NCBI GenBank assembly: GCA_030760725.1
Contig: JASWHV010000013.1
Location: forward strand, 42,256,699 to 42,320,698
Direction of reading: 5' to 3'
Source of the DNA: Neostapfia colusana
Lineage: Eukaryota; Streptophyta; Magnoliopsida; Poales; Poaceae
Length of the DNA stretch: 64,000 bases
Position numbers and translations under genes: made by a program. Of the stretch, positions 44,393 through 56,209 are shown piece after piece. Within the stretch, counting starts at the first letter, position 1; every line of letters begins with the position of its first letter. Below the pieces are notes generated by a model, which was given only the letters and a program-made list of their open reading frames with translations, did not search any database and was not told the origin of the DNA.

Positions 44393-45351
44393 GGATCGGG
44401 ATTGGTACAACATTAAATAGGCCTATTTTTGAAAACTATTTGCATGGCGACGACACGTATTAGTGCAGCCCATATAAGGATGTTAGTGTGTAATCTAGGT
44501 GGCAAGCTAACTATTATTTTATTGTCTTTACTTTATGAATTTTTACAATTTTGTAACGACACATTGATACTCAGATAAGAAGGTAAACTTTTATTTATGA
44601 TATTATACTGTTTGTGATGAATATGTGTATGTGTGAGGAATTTTCTGCAGGTACGTTAACCACGTTACTTAGCACGTGTAGAAAACGGGTAACTATGTCA
44701 TGAGAGAACGTGTTGCCACCAAATTAATATATGGTCAATATGTTTGACCTACTTTTTTTATGGTAAGAACATGTAGGTCGAATCATATCATTGCATGCAT
44801 TATCTTTGAAATCCATTTGTCTGAAAACAGTTCTCACAATAGCAACTTTAAAAATCAATATACCTTAATTCTTTCTACTGAGCGTATCATCTAGATCACC
44901 CTGTGAACCTATTATGTCCTATTCTATAATATGTTCTATGGTCACGTGTCCAAATCATGCCCTTAAATAATTTTAATCTGCTCCCAAAAACTTAATATTG
45001 TTCTGTTACTAAACCAGATTCCAGCACTCTAACTACCACTTGAGACTGCCATACGAACTGTTCTGTCAATCGGTTTGAGGCAAATAAATATTCATTAGAA
45101 GGCTATAAAGGTCCTCTAGAAGTTTGGTATTCAATAGTTTGCCTGGTTTCAGCTCCAAATTTTTTTAGCTTTTCCAATGGTTGTCATTATAGGACAAAAA
45201 CCATCCACCAAAATATTTTGGAGGTAGTCTTTTTTTTGGTAGGGTTGGTATATTTTATAACCTACCTAGGCTCTGAATTTTTGTTCTTTGATAAAAGTTT
45301 AGGGGTTAACTGCTGGGATGGTTTGACATTGTTTTCCAAACCTTCCCGCAT
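44393..45351 (+). other. E5 untranslated leader
   Basis: About 960 bp between PBS and orf0 with no coding frame of note. It is AT-rich. I looked for a remnant of the N-terminal domain that E1, E3 and E4 orf0 carry and found none, so E5 orf0 seems to lack that domain in this copy. Confidence 0.6.
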
Positions 45352-45915
45352 ATGGCTGGTAAGGATAACGCGGAGGAGATACGTGCTAAGGATGCACGCA
45401 TTGCGGAGCTTGAGGAGCAAGCTCTAGCCTTAGATCAGCAGCTCCAGAAGGTTTTGGCAAAACTCGCTGAGCGTGAGGATCACATCCTCACCCTAAATCA
45501 GCAACTCCAAGAGCTACAGGAGAGTAAAACTGACCTCAAAGATGAGTTTCAATATGTTCTTGAGACGGCTGAATGGTTGGATCAACAGCTTATTGATACC
45601 AACGATGAGTTGATTGCGGCCAGTGCCACCATCAAAAATCAGCAAGCCGCTTTGCTTGAGTCCGATGACACAATCCAAAATCAGCATGCTGCTATCAATG
45701 AACTCGAGGAAGAATTGGGTCAAGCTCACCAAGAGATCGAGCAACTTCTACTACAGCTCAATCTCGCGGTTGTCCCACCGGAAGGAGAAGAGGTAGGAGG
45801 AGAGGAAGGAGAAGGGGAAGCGGTGTCTGGACTTGACTATGAGGCCCCACCTTCTCCTATGGATGAGGACATCAACTCGGATGCGGATAGCCATGTGACA
45901 CCACAGCAGCCCTAG
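45352..45915 (+). CDS. Pre-gag ORF (orf0) of E5: intact coiled-coil protein, 187 aa
   Basis: An uninterrupted frame with ATG in a fair context (C-G-C-A-T-ATG-G). Residues about 8-140 are an almost continuous heptad-rich coiled coil with repeated L-N-Q-Q-L-Q-E-L, L-D-Q-Q-L and I-N-E-L-E-E-E-L segments. Residues about 142-187 are acidic and Pro-rich (G-E-E-V-G-G-E-E-G-E-G-E, then D-E-D-I-N-S-D). The same order, coiled coil then acidic tail, is seen in E1 orf0. There is no signal peptide or membrane segment. It is the only intact protein-coding frame in E5, although the neighbouring gag and pol are broken. The function is unknown; oligomerisation is a fair inference, and chromatin or nucleocapsid contact through the acidic tail is speculation. 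Confidence 0.75.
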   Translation: MAGKDNAEEIRAKDARIAELEEQALALDQQLQKVLAKLAEREDHILTLNQQLQELQESKTDLKDEFQYVLETAEWLDQQLIDTNDELIAASATIKNQQAALLESDDTIQNQHAAINELEEELGQAHQEIEQLLLQLNLAVVPPEGEEVGGEEGEGEAVSGLDYEAPPSPMDEDINSDADSHVTPQQP

Positions 45916-46073
45916 TAACTTTAGTAGTCTAGTTATGTATATAGCTCTCACGTCGCCTAGGAATGAACAACTAATGTATGCAAGTCAAGATAGTGTGTCA
46001 CGAATATATGCAGACCAAATATGAGAATTAGCTGCATTTTCCTTAGGCAATTAAATCCGTGACCCCTCTTTTG

Positions 46074-49000
46074 TGTAAAAGTCCCAAAAACGTGAGTGCA
46101 AACAAACGGATGTTTGTGCATCATTGTGTTTCGGGTTCATGGAAAATGGGACTTACAAAAACATTCTTACACGGGATGGTATACGTGGGGTTTAACAACA
46201 CGGGTTCAAGCATTCATTTGAATGTGTTGGACCAAGCTTGGGATAAAGGCTTGGTTGTTATTCGTTATTGGTTATTGGTGTTGGACCAAGGTGGAGTTAA
46301 ACTCATGTGTGATCATACATGTGCATGAGGAAGAATTAAAAGTAGCTCTTTAGACTCAAATGCTCACCTCAAAGTGCCGCCAAATTCTTGAACACACATG
46401 GGACCTCCCACATTTGAAGGTGAGGAGAATTATGGTGGCAACTTTCTGTTTTGAGGGTGAGCTAGAGAGGAGTGAATTATGATCATGTTTGAATTAGTGT
46501 TGAATTCAAACATGTTAAGGCAAAGGAATGACTTGAGTTTGTGTCACATGTAATGATGAACACAAACATGGACATGCGGGGAAAGCTAAAATTTTCTTTA
46601 GCTTATACTGAAACATGTTGACCCAGGGAAAGAATTTCACTCCCAAAGATCTAACTCATGTGTACATCCTCTATGAGTAGAGGGGAGGGAAATTTAAAGC
46701 CAATTTTGAATCTTTGCAAAGAATTCATGTCCAGATTGCCCAAAGGCCCATATGTGAGGTGACCATTGCATTCTTCAGGTGTTAAAGAGTTTAAGTTCCA
46801 AATTTGGATAAATTTTGAGCTCATATACCAATTGTTCAAAGCATTATTTGAGATCACATTCAAATTAAAATTTGAATTTGGAAACTGAACCAATCATGCT
46901 CAGTTTTGAAATCTGAGTCCAGATTCAAACTCCTCACATCATGTTTGTCCTACACTCCAAATTTGGTCAAATTCGGATCATGGTTGTGTGGGAATCTCAA
47001 AGTGCAGTGGACAAATATCAAATGAGGGGGTGGACCACCTGGCAGTGACCAAAGGAGACTTGCACCCGAAGTTTTCACGCTCGGTTCAGACTTGAACCCG
47101 TGCAGCAGAGAGTGCGTGCCACCGGGGGGGGGGGGGGAGTTTCCGCCACCTCCTGCTGCTGTGAAGTGCTGGCAACCAGCTGTGCCCCATCCACGAACGA
47201 GGTGATCCGTTTGCTCACGAGACAGAGACACCGCCCGGTTTTCTCCTCGCATGGCTAAAGAACAGAGGAGTAGCTGCCGCCTCGGACCATCGACCGGGAG
47301 CCGCCCCAAATCCGTGCCCACAGAGCTCCCCGAGCTGCAAAACAGCACAGAGGGGTCCGCGTCTCCCTTCTCAGCACTAGACCGGGCGATTTCCGGTTGG
47401 TCTGACCAAGAACGATGTTGGTTGCGGTAAACCGAGAACCAACCATGATCGGGCTTCCGGGGACAGCGCAACAAAGGGGCTTTCACGGCCGAGAGAGGAC
47501 ACCCAGAGGAGCGTCGGAGCTCCCTACTACTCCTCGCCGAACCTCAACTCAAGCCATGATCTCACAAGCGGGAATTTGGCGATTTACTCCCGGCACGTGC
47601 AAAACGACCCAGTGTCAGAATTCCTTCAAATTCGATCACAATTCTTGTTTTTAGGCCACTAAATCTGTGGTGGTCCGAAATCCGCTCATCCAGGATCACA
47701 GAGGATGGTGCCGCACGATGCGGCACCCGACAGCACACATCATAAGAATGATGTTGTATTACATAGAAACCAACTGAAATGTACAAAGTAGTACCATACT
47801 TCAGTTACAAACTAGTGTTTATATTACAGCAGCGGAAATTAAGTTTGTACAACTCATGCCCATCTACTTAGCAAAAGCCGGTTGCCCAGCCCTAGGGCAA
47901 CCCACACTAGTAGCACTCCTCAGCTCAGCGCGGCGTGTACGGCTCCCACTCAGCCGTGGTCCCCGACGTAGGGTAGCCCTCGCCGGTGGACTCGTAACCG
48001 GAGTCCAGGGGATGCTCCTCACCTGAAAAACACTTATAGCAGCAACCGTGAGCACGATGGCTCAACAAGACTTAACCGACTCACCAAGGCATGAAACTCT
48101 ACATGCAGTTTATACGAACATGGGATGGTAAATTTCAGCAAATGGACACGCCTACAAGTTCATCCTTAGTTCATCTTTTAGCCACAAGTTAACAGATCAT
48201 GAATCTGAAATTTAGTAAGCAATATTTGGTGGCACACATGTAGCAATACAATTATACATATCAGCAGAATTGAATTATACATTCCGTAGTTTTATCTACG
48301 TTATGACACAGTGAACATCACCGCGAGGGACAGCGAAACGACTCGATATACACCTGCAGGGATACCCGAATAGCACGTCACGTACGCCCACACATGGAGC
48401 TGCACACAGCATGCTCAACCCGTGTCGTAGGGACAACCTTTCACCCAACAGCCCAAACGTCAAACCGGTCGCACCAAAACGAGCAGGAGGTTCCTACACG
48501 GAGCATCTATCTATGCCCGTTAGCATATTTCCACGTTGCTGCCCTCAACCTACACCTATAAATCGGTGCGCTATGCCTCGAAGCCCGGAGGTTTTGGTTA
48601 CATCGGTTTATCAGGGCCCATATATCCGATATGCCTTCGGTACGTTCAGTACTTGTTCCGCAAGGCCGCACACGGATCGGTCCTCAATCGACACGGACAG
48701 GGCTGCACACATAAGACGTCCTCTTGCTGCGCCCTAGCCCCTGCCTAGTCTCATTTTCATAACTAAAGTGATCTCTCATCACTCGAACCAATCCCGTGTG
48801 TCCCAAACCTAACTCGCGAGTAGATTCCAACTACTCGACTTGTACCGAAGTTCTATAAATCATTTAGCATAGCCTGTATACTCGAGGCCTTAGACACTAC
48901 CCTCTCTCTTATAGGAAAAATCTGGTTATGCATTTGTGGTTTCATCCATCTTACACCTAATGCACATATATATATACCTCATACTAAGTACGTAAACAAA

Positions 49001-52000
49001 ACAAAACTTTGTAAAATGGGTTAATGCAAACCGGGGCTTGCCTTGTTTCTGCTGGTCAGATGTTAAAGCGTCGTCCGTAAGAAGGAAGTCGAGCACTTCC
49101 GGAGCTTCCTCACCTTCAGCGACTACACGTAAGCCATATGCTATATGTTAATTAAATGCAATGTTTGAAATTGAATATGTAAAGAATATAACTCTAGCTA
49201 GCCCTCCCCTTTGGTTCTGATTTTTTTATGGTGTCTTGGTAGGGTCCTAACAGAGCCTTGACCAAGTTTCATTTGAAACAAAGTTCATCTGAGCCTTGTA
49301 CAAATAAAAGTCTATTTGGTCAATATTAGAGCCTCTAAGGAATTCCAGGAGTTTTCACGGCTCCAATCATTACTTCCTGGAAATTAGAATATGAGATGGT
49401 TCTAATGGAATTGGTTTCATGTCATTTGAAGAATTCTAGATGAAGTTATGCCCTAAACAAGATTTGGGAAAAATCTGAAAAATGTTTCTGTACATTTTTC
49501 TATTTTCTCAGGGCAGTTCAATTAATCACACCATTAGGGGGACTAAATGAGCTTGGATGGGTCTGAAAATTTTACTGTGACTCAAGGATTTTGCAATCAA
49601 CCTTTCAGCCAAATTTCAGAATTTTTCATAAAGTAATTCTTGAGATACAATTCCTATCAGTTTAAACTTTAGGGAATTAATTCTGGAAAACCATTCAGTT
49701 TCATGAGCTGAAATTTGTGTTGCTGGAAAGTAGTCATAAATCTCAGTTCATAAAAATTTAGTTCACTAAATTTGGAGCTTCCTAGCAAAAGTTATATGCA
49801 TTTGAAGTTTGAACTAAAATGGAAAATCCCAGAAAAGTTCAAACTCTGCATGCGGGCCCCACAATACAGTACCATCTTCCTCCTCGCGCCAACGGCCCGC
49901 TGCGGCGGTATTCTCCGGTGAGCTCCTCGGAACCCATCTTTCCTACCTTCCCCAGCCCGGAAACTTGCCGCCTCCCCCTTTTGGACCACGGACAACTCAT
50001 CCCCGTGGTCGGCCGGGGACCCCGGTCACCGGAAACACATCGGCGACGGGCGGCAGTGGCGGTTGGAGTCCGGCAATGTCGCTCTCGTGATAGGAGGACT
50101 CAAAAACTTTTGTCTTTATCTCTAGAGCACCGTGGTGACAACCTAAGCAACCGAGACTGCAACTACGGGCTCATCGGCGACCTAGGGTGAAAATCGGCGC
50201 CGATGCAAAAATCTCGAAGAACATCACCATGACTCGATAAAAATTGATGGTTCTTGATCCTAGAGAAACATGGGTGAGTCTAGATCATGTCTATAGCTCG
50301 GTCCAGTGGATGGTGGCTTGATTGGTATGAATTTCCGGATTTCGTGTGGCTCGGTTCTAAACACACCGACACACTAATCAACCAAATTCTCTACCGATCG
50401 TGCGAGAGAGAGCGGAAAGTAGGAACGGTTGTGATCAGCACCTAGGAGCGGAACTTTTTCGTGTAGATCGTCGGGCGCGAAAGTGCCTGTGCCGCCCGGG
50501 CGCCGGTGATCAGCGAGGTCGACCGGAGGTGGAGTGCTTCGGTCGTGCAAGGGAGAAGAGAGAGTGCGAGGAACTGCACGTTGTCGCGTGGTTACTTGAT
50601 CATGGTATCTCCCACGCGTCCTTAGCCTTTCCTCGAGCAGGAGGTGGCACCATCTGTGGCGGTCGGGCGCCGGTGCTGAAGTGCTGGCGCGCGCAGCTTC
50701 GGCCAAGCGAAAAGATCAAACCGAAGAAAACTTCAGTGTGAAGGCTACTGACAAGTGGGACCCTCCCCTCTAATTCATTTTCTGATTTTCATTTCTGTTT
50801 TCGCTGAAAAGATCCCAGCTACTCACAATTGAATGAAAGACTTGGCCCCAAAGTCATGGTTTGAATTTGATTTCCCCAATTTGAAACTGGTTTGGCTAAA
50901 TTTGCTACACATTTGAACTGAAATTCAAATTCAGTTTTGAATTAATGCAAATTTAGCTCCCGACAAGATGAAGTCCAATGGGGATGAAAATTTGTGGACT
51001 AACTCATAACAATGTGCTGAGTCTGAATATGAAGTCAACTTTTGAATTCAAGTGATGAAAGTGGCTGCAATAGAATTTGCATTCAAATTGGCCCCTTTGT
51101 GAATTGTCTCCAAAAGTACCTCGAAAAGTATTGGATTTGCATGAAATTTGGCCTGAGCCTTCCCAAGAATATATAAGGTCTAGGGGTGAGCCCAACCTTT
51201 CATGTTTATGTGTATAAATCCTACTTTTTGGGAGTTACGGCTTTCCCCTGTAATCACATTTTTGAATGGTGGTTACTTGCTCTTCACAAGTGTTCATGAG
51301 ATATCCATCACAAGAGCTGTGGTGTTGTGAGGTGATGAACAATTTTCGCAAGTCCCTTTCTAGGGCTTTATCAAAATCATGCACACGTGCACTAGACTGG
51401 CTAGCAGCGAAGTTCCCTTCAAAACCCTAGCTAAAAATCGACCGTGAGTGAGCTATTTCATGCGTTCCCGAGCTCGGACGTCGCAACACCATTCGGGCGC
51501 ACGGTAAAAGCCGGGTAGCTGCCATTTCCAGGCTTGTTTGCATCCTTGCCGAGTTTTCCTAGCATCCAATGATGCTGTAGAGCCAATCCCCCGAGAGTTT
51601 GGCAGGCTAGGACCACCGGGCGATGGTGCTGAACCTCTCCCGAGGCTGCCGCACGTCACTGGCACCTTTCCAGTCCCCTAGCGCCCAGACCGAGCCCACA
51701 ACCAAATTCCCCGACCCCAAAAACCCCCGGGCGGCGAGTCTCCGGCCGGGAATGCGCGGCCGGCGAGGCGCCGCCTCGGTACGGCGAGGTGAGCGCACGC
51801 GCGGGAAGAAAAGGTCGGAGGAAGAAGAAGGGTGGGGCTGGCCCACCGGTTAGTGAGTAAATTTTAAACCCGGATCGGATGTGGCTCAGGATCACGTGTG
51901 GCTGCCTGCAAGGTAACCCTGTATCCCGTGTGTTCTCGGTTTTCACTGGCTGAGATTTAAAACGTGGGCCCAAGTCCTTTTTCAATAGCAAAACAAATCC

Positions 52001-54588
52001 AGTTTTAGCTCCAACTTAGGAAATTCATAACTTTGTGTAGGAAACTCCAAATTGGGTGATTCAAATTGGATTGGATTCATTTTAGAAAGATCTATCCAAA
52101 TATGAACCCCAATTTGTATGAAAGTCAATATGGAATTCTGTAAAATTCTTTGAAAAATTTCTGTAAAAGGATTATTGAGGGAGTTTGGTTTATCCAAAAA
52201 TCCTCAAATTTTGCCAGAATATTCCTTAGTATATTATTGAACTTTCAGAAAAGTTTCACCTCATTTCGAGTTGATTTGAGTAGGAATTTCCAGAGTACAA
52301 TCTGCTGTACTCAAACTTTTCCAGAAAATAGTTTTCCTTTGTAAAATCAGTTCTGGGAAATCCTTAGTTCCAAAAATCATAGGAAAATTCAGACATGCTC
52401 TATGAGCCATACTTGAAATGGTAGTTCACCTGATTGGTCATGAAAATGCACCTTACTTCAGAATTAATTCCTTGTAGCATAATTGCTTATAGAATTATTA
52501 TGGAGGAACTACTCAATGAAAAGTACTGAATTTTGTACCAAAGTACTTTCATGTGACCAGGAACTCATATGTAAAGTTTCAGCTCAAGTGGAACTTTAGA
52601 TCTCCCTGTTCTTGTTCTCCATGCTTATGTATGTGAGCAAAACATAGAGAATTATGGTGGGAATTATGGGAGACACAATTTCCACCCACATTAGTTGCAA
52701 TTTGGCGAACTAAGTCTCTGTGAAGTGTATGACTTCATGTAAAAATTTCAAAGTCAGTGGAGATCAGGACCTTTAGTTCCTTCCAAACCATTTCAACTCA
52801 TGTCACATGTCCATTAGGAACCATAGAGCATGTTAATGGAAATCCTTGTGGACAGTTAGTTTTTCCTCTAATTCCTCTGCACAACAGGGACAAGAACTTC
52901 ATTCTTAGTACTCCCACACAGTTCCCTGTTACGAACGAGTCGAGTTTTTACTTCTTTAAATTGCATTAAAAGAACATGTGCATATACATATCAATAGGAC
53001 TTACGACAGAGGCAATCAATAGAGAAGTTCGATGGAGTGATTCCATTGAAGTGGATCAGTTGATCAAGCCTCAAGGGAGAGAAGACTGTAACTGAATTAT
53101 ATACTATTAGACCCTGCAAAACAGGCAAGCCCCGGTTTGCATTTAATTACCACTAAGTTTTTACTTTGTATACAATACGTCGGTTAGGATGAATTGTGCA
53201 TTACGTCTAGATGTTTGATACTACTCTTGCATGACCAGAAAACCTATGGAGTATTTGGGTAGATGTCTATCCCCCACGTAGAAACTGCCATGCTTAAGTA
53301 GGACTCGGTAGAAGTCGAGTGGCTGTACGCTACTCGCGAGTATTGGAAATTGGGAGAACAAGGGATTGGTTCAAAAAGTTGTTAGTAAGTTGAAATGAGA
53401 CCGGGCAGGGTGTAGGGGCAACAGGACATGGGGGCCTGGGTGCTTAGACCTGTCCGTGTCAGTTGAGAACCGATCCGTGTGCGGCCCTGCTGAACAAGTA
53501 TTGAACGTACCGAAGGCATATCGGATATATGGGACCCGATAAACCGATGTAACCTATACCTCCGGGCGTCGAGACATAATGCACCGATTTATAGGTGTAG
53601 GCTGAGGGCAGCAAGGTGGAAATCTGCTAACGGGCATAGAGAGATGCTCCGTGTAGGGAACCTCCTGCTTGTTTCGGTGCGACCGGTTCAACGTTTGGGC
53701 TGTTTGGTGAAAGGTTGTCCCGTACGACATCAGTGGTGCGTGCTGTGTGCGGCTCCGAGTATGGGTGTACGTGACGTGCTATTCGGGTATCCCTACAGGT
53801 GTATAACGAGTCGATTCGCCGTCCCTCATGGTTATGAGTACCGCTTGTTTACTGCATCATGATGTAGAGGTAACTTGCACTGAGATAAGAATTAATCACC
53901 ATTGGTTTGAAGTTAACACTAGTAATGTAATGTTATGTTTTCTGAACAGGTTAGTGCAAATTCGATTCATTTTCACCATGAGCAAGTTACATCGGGAGAA
54001 AGCGGTTCTTGTTTGATTGTGGACTCCCGATGTGAGGTGCCCAAGGTTATGCATAGTTTGCTGCTAATAACATTTGAAAGTAAGGATCCATTTTTAGGAG
54101 AGTTCATATGCAGTGTACTATCCTATGTTAAGTTTTTATCATCATGTAGAGTTTCATGCTTAGGGCCGACGGTTAAGTCTTGCTGAGTGTTGTGCTCACG
54201 GATACTATACAAGTTGTTTTGCAGGTAATAACACTACGCTACTGGGTATGGTTGTCCGATGAGACTCGGAACTCTCTGAGTGGTAAAATCATGGAAACCC
54301 CTGCCGCTGCTATTGTCATCGTGATGCTAGTGAGAAGGGTCCACGGGCTGGACGTCTTCTCTGTTTCGTAGCATAGATATGAGACATGAGTTGTATCAGT
54401 CTTCCGCTGTAGATTATTTTGAGAAGTATTTGTAAAATAAACACTTTGTAAGCTTCCGCTTGTTTTATATAATATGATGCTATATTATGTGTGCTGTTGG
54501 GTGCCGCATTGCACGGCACCACCCAATGCGATTCCCGGGCGAGGTGTCCCGTCCCCGTGACTGAACGGGCGGCGTCGGAGACCTGTCA
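46074..54588 (+). repeat. S4: solo LTR of family L3 (about 4.8 kb net) between E5 orf0 and gag, TSD TTTTG
   Basis: Perfect duplications TTTTG lie at 46069-46073 and 54589-54593. It starts TGTAAAAGTCCC and ends G-A-C-C-T-G-T-C-A. It is in two pieces, 46074-47665 and 51379-54588, because S5 inserted at 47666. The sequence matches S3 reversed, including the G-A-G-G-C-T-G-C-C-G-promoter region (about 51640-51960), the core module (about 53775-53850) and the terminal hairpin (54500-54520, perfect 7-bp arms). A run of 14 G lies at 47124-47137. No PBS or coding region is inside. Frames in it are chance. Confidence 0.92.
47666..51373 (-). repeat. S5: solo LTR of family L5 (3708 bp) inside S4, TSD AAATC
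   Basis: Perfect duplications AAATC lie at 47661-47665 and 51374-51378. On the minus strand it starts TGATAAAGCCC and ends G-G-A-C-C-A-C-C-A-C-A. It is closely related to E2's 5' LTR at 10335-13970. The terminal hairpin at 47707-47727 is perfect, with a 9-bp stem. The core module lies at about 48305-48365, the GC-rich promoter block at about 49850-50700 and the A-A-T-T-T-G-A-A-T-T cluster at about 50860-51075. It is the innermost level of a four-level nest. Confidence 0.92.
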
Positions 54589-54593
54589 TTTTG

Positions 54594-54777
54594 TAACCAA
54601 ACATCGTTGTACGACGGTTCTCATCAATGACCGTATTTTGAGAAAAGAAAACCGTTGTTTTCTTTCATTGTTCAGATCTTAATTTTAATTTTTATTTACA
54701 CCATGTTATGTTGTGGGACTTGTTAATCCTTGTGATAAGTTTCAACTAACGGTGCTCGAATTTTTGTGTATCGCAGA
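54594..54777 (+). other. E5 spacer before gag
   Basis: Together with 45916-46073, this is the short untranslated stretch between orf0 and gag, split by S4. I see nothing else in it. Confidence 0.6.
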
Positions 54778-56209
54778 ATGGTGCGTACACGAAACAACAT
54801 GAACCCGAGAACTCCAACATGGATGGATCTCCGCCACCTCCTTCCACCTTGGCTGCAGTCATCAGTCTATCTTGGAATCTCGACATGAGCAGACGGAGTT
54901 GATGAGGTTGCTTGTTCAAAACACCACAGGTGCAGGAACTTCCCGTCAAGGGCAGCAGCCACAACAAGCTACGTATGCGGATTTCTTGGCCACACACCCA
55001 CCTCTCTTCCATGACACGGTGGATCCTCTCGAGGCGGATCACTGGCTTCGTACTATTGAGTCCAAGTTTTTCACTTGTGTGGATCATCAGAAGGCTCTCT
55101 TTGCCACACAACAACTCCGTGGATCAGCTGGAGCTTGGTGGGAAAATTACCAAGCTACTCTCATCGGGGGACATCAAGTTTCATGGGAAGAATTCAAAAC
55201 AGCTTTTCGTGCGCAACACATCCCCGCAGGACTCATGACAAGGAAGCTTACAGAGTTCTTAAATTTGCAGCACGGGAGTAGTTCCGTCCATTTCTATTCC
55301 CGCAGATTCAACCACTTGGCTCAGTATGCTACTTACCTTGTGGACACGGATGAGAAGAGGAAGGATTGCTTCTTCAAAGGGTTGGGTACAAAGCTGCAAG
55401 AACGATTGGCTCTCCACCGTTCCATGAATTTTACTGAACTCGTGAGCTCAGCTATTATGATAGAAGATGCCATCCGCACCCACAAGGAAGAGAAGAAGAA
55501 GAAGAAGAAGAAGAAGAAGAAGAAGAAGAAGAAGAAGAAGAAGAAGAAGAAGAAGAAGAAGAAGAAGAAGAAGAAGAAGAAGAAGAAGAAGAAGAACAAG
55601 AAGAAGAGGGCGATGACAGGGTCCTCAAGTCAAGGCCCATCCAAATACCGTCTGCCTGCTACCGCACCTACCGGTCAGAGGTATGCCTCTGTGCCTCAAT
55701 GGGGAAATCATCGTCCTTTACTGCAGCAGACAAAATCAGCACCTCGGCCATGTCCACCGCAAGCTCCACAAGGTTTTTGCCCCTCGTTATCGGGACCACA
55801 AAGTGCAAGACCGGGATTTTATTCTTGCTACACTTGTGGTCACTCAGGACACTTCGCGAGGGATTGTCATGCTCAAACGCAGCAGCAAAATCCTCGCAAT
55901 CCTTGCTCTCAAGGTTATCACAAGAATCAGCCACCAAAGGGTAATGGTCCAAAAACCGGTCAGGTGAACTATACCTCAGTTGAGGAAATTCCAGAAGGGG
56001 ACCATGTACTCGCGGGTATGTTTTCCATCTACAGCCACCCTGCTATGGTTCTCTTTGATTCGGGTGCTACTCATAATTTTATAAGCATGTCATATGTTCA
56101 TAAGTATGGATTATCTACATCAATCACAAAATCACCATATGTCATCATCTCACCCGGTGGGAAAATAATTGCAAATCAAGAGATTCGATCCGTACCTTTA
56201 AATATGTGA
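54778..56209 (+). pseudogene. gag: E5 gag-protease, frameshifted near the start, with a lysine-tract microsatellite
   Basis: The ATG at 54778 opens M-V-R-T-R-N-N, the usual Gag start, but the frame slips between about 54810 and 54870 and the main frame runs from 54872. That frame has D-P-L-E-A-D-H-W-L-R-T-I-E-S-K-F, G-A-W-W-E-N-Y, F-R-A-Q-H-I-P-A-G-L-M and T-D-E-K-R-K, then a run of 34 AAG codons and three more after one Asn. A Pro/Gln-rich linker leads to a CCHC knuckle (C-Y-T-C-G-H-S-G-H-F-A-R-D-C) and the protease start with an intact L-F-D-S-G-A-T-H-N-F-I-S. TGA at 56207-56209 interrupts the protease in frame. In intact elements this would be one Gag-Pol frame. Confidence 0.92.
55493..55606 (+). 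repeat. (AAG)n microsatellite in coding phase
   Basis: 34 uninterrupted AAG triplets (55493-55594), then AAC and three AAG. It lies between the Gag domain and the zinc knuckle. Antisense frames of poly-Phe and poly-Ser across it are artefacts. Confidence 0.95.

Noticed and set aside
55333..55640. Antisense frames of poly-Phe and poly-Ser
   Set aside because: They are the reverse complement of the (AAG)n tract in E5 gag.
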